From contig JAOACV010000121.1 of NCBI GenBank assembly GCA_026417675.1, positions 1 to 7,172 of the forward strand: a DNA stretch of 7,172 nt, read 5' to 3'. How positions within the stretch are numbered: the stretch's first letter is position 1; the number at the start of each line of letters is the position of its first letter. Position numbers and translations under genes: made by a program. The stretch is from Verrucomicrobiia bacterium (GTDB lineage Bacteria > Verrucomicrobiota > Verrucomicrobiia > CAIQCK01). Below are positions 7,125-7,172 of the stretch, piece after piece. A model generated the notes under the pieces. That model was not told where the DNA came from. It was given only the letters and a program-made list of their open reading frames with translations, and did no database searches.

Positions 7125-7172
7125 ATGAAAGCGATGCGTTTCCTCTGCGCTGCGACAGCAGCCGCAGCCGTC
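7125..7172 (+). CDS. start of an exported protein (partial, 16 codons)
   Basis: ATG 7125 opens a frame that runs to the window edge and reads MKAMRFLCAATAAAAV: a basic start followed by a hydrophobic Ala-rich run, as in a Sec signal peptide. It lies 47 nt after the SGNH gene on the same strand, so it may share its transcript. No clear Shine-Dalgarno precedes it. A second ATG at 7134 could also serve. The function cannot be read from this much sequence; by context another secreted enzyme or binding protein is plausible. Confidence 0.55.
   Translation, partial: MKAMRFLCAATAAAAV

Noticed and set aside
1..7172. CRISPR array, tRNA or rRNA gene, insertion sequence or attachment site.
   Set aside because: No regularly spaced direct repeats, cloverleaf-like stretch, transposase frame or matching terminal inverted repeats were found.

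Overview
The window is GC-rich bacterial DNA with one housekeeping operon set between genes of an accessory, probably carbohydrate-active, type. The best lineage guess is Verrucomicrobiota, perhaps the Pedosphaera/Limisphaera side. The reasons are a single-chain SecDF fusion with a divergent N-terminal periplasmic region, a Gfo/Idh/MocA-type oxidoreductase tail, a Tat-exported propeller protein and an SGNH esterase of types common in Verrucomicrobiota and Planctomycetota, and a GC-rich palindromic intergenic repeat. This is inferred from remembered family patterns, not from a search.

Layout from left to right. Positions 1-146 hold the last 47 codons of a probable Gfo/Idh/MocA oxidoreductase. 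Positions 147-335 hold a stop-free but start-less relic that reads as the C-terminal half of a small DUF4160-family protein. Positions 351-4392 are the + strand cluster tgt, yajC, secDF. tgt and yajC overlap by 8 nt, and yajC and secDF are 6 nt apart, so they are very likely one transcript. Positions 4393-4553 separate two convergent genes and hold a large imperfect inverted repeat with a perfect GC palindrome in its loop. Positions 4554-6149 (- strand) encode a Tat-exported putative glycoside hydrolase with a beta-propeller-like N-terminal region. Positions 6150-6333 are a divergent intergenic region. Positions 6334-7077 (+) encode a secreted SGNH/GDSL-type hydrolase. At 7125 another gene begins with a signal-peptide-like start and runs off the window.

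How the genes work together: Tgt inserts the queuosine precursor preQ1 into tRNA, while YajC and SecDF are accessory parts of the Sec translocon. Their linkage is an old conserved gene order (tgt-yajC-secD-secF), not a shared pathway. The propeller protein, the SGNH protein and the next exported product look like extracytoplasmic enzymes for glycan breakdown or de-esterification; that is inference from family type, export signals and adjacency. I did not find a previously undescribed system. The points most worth a second look are the DUF4160 relic, the palindromic repeat, the atypical catalytic motifs of the SGNH protein, and the uncharacterised propeller protein.
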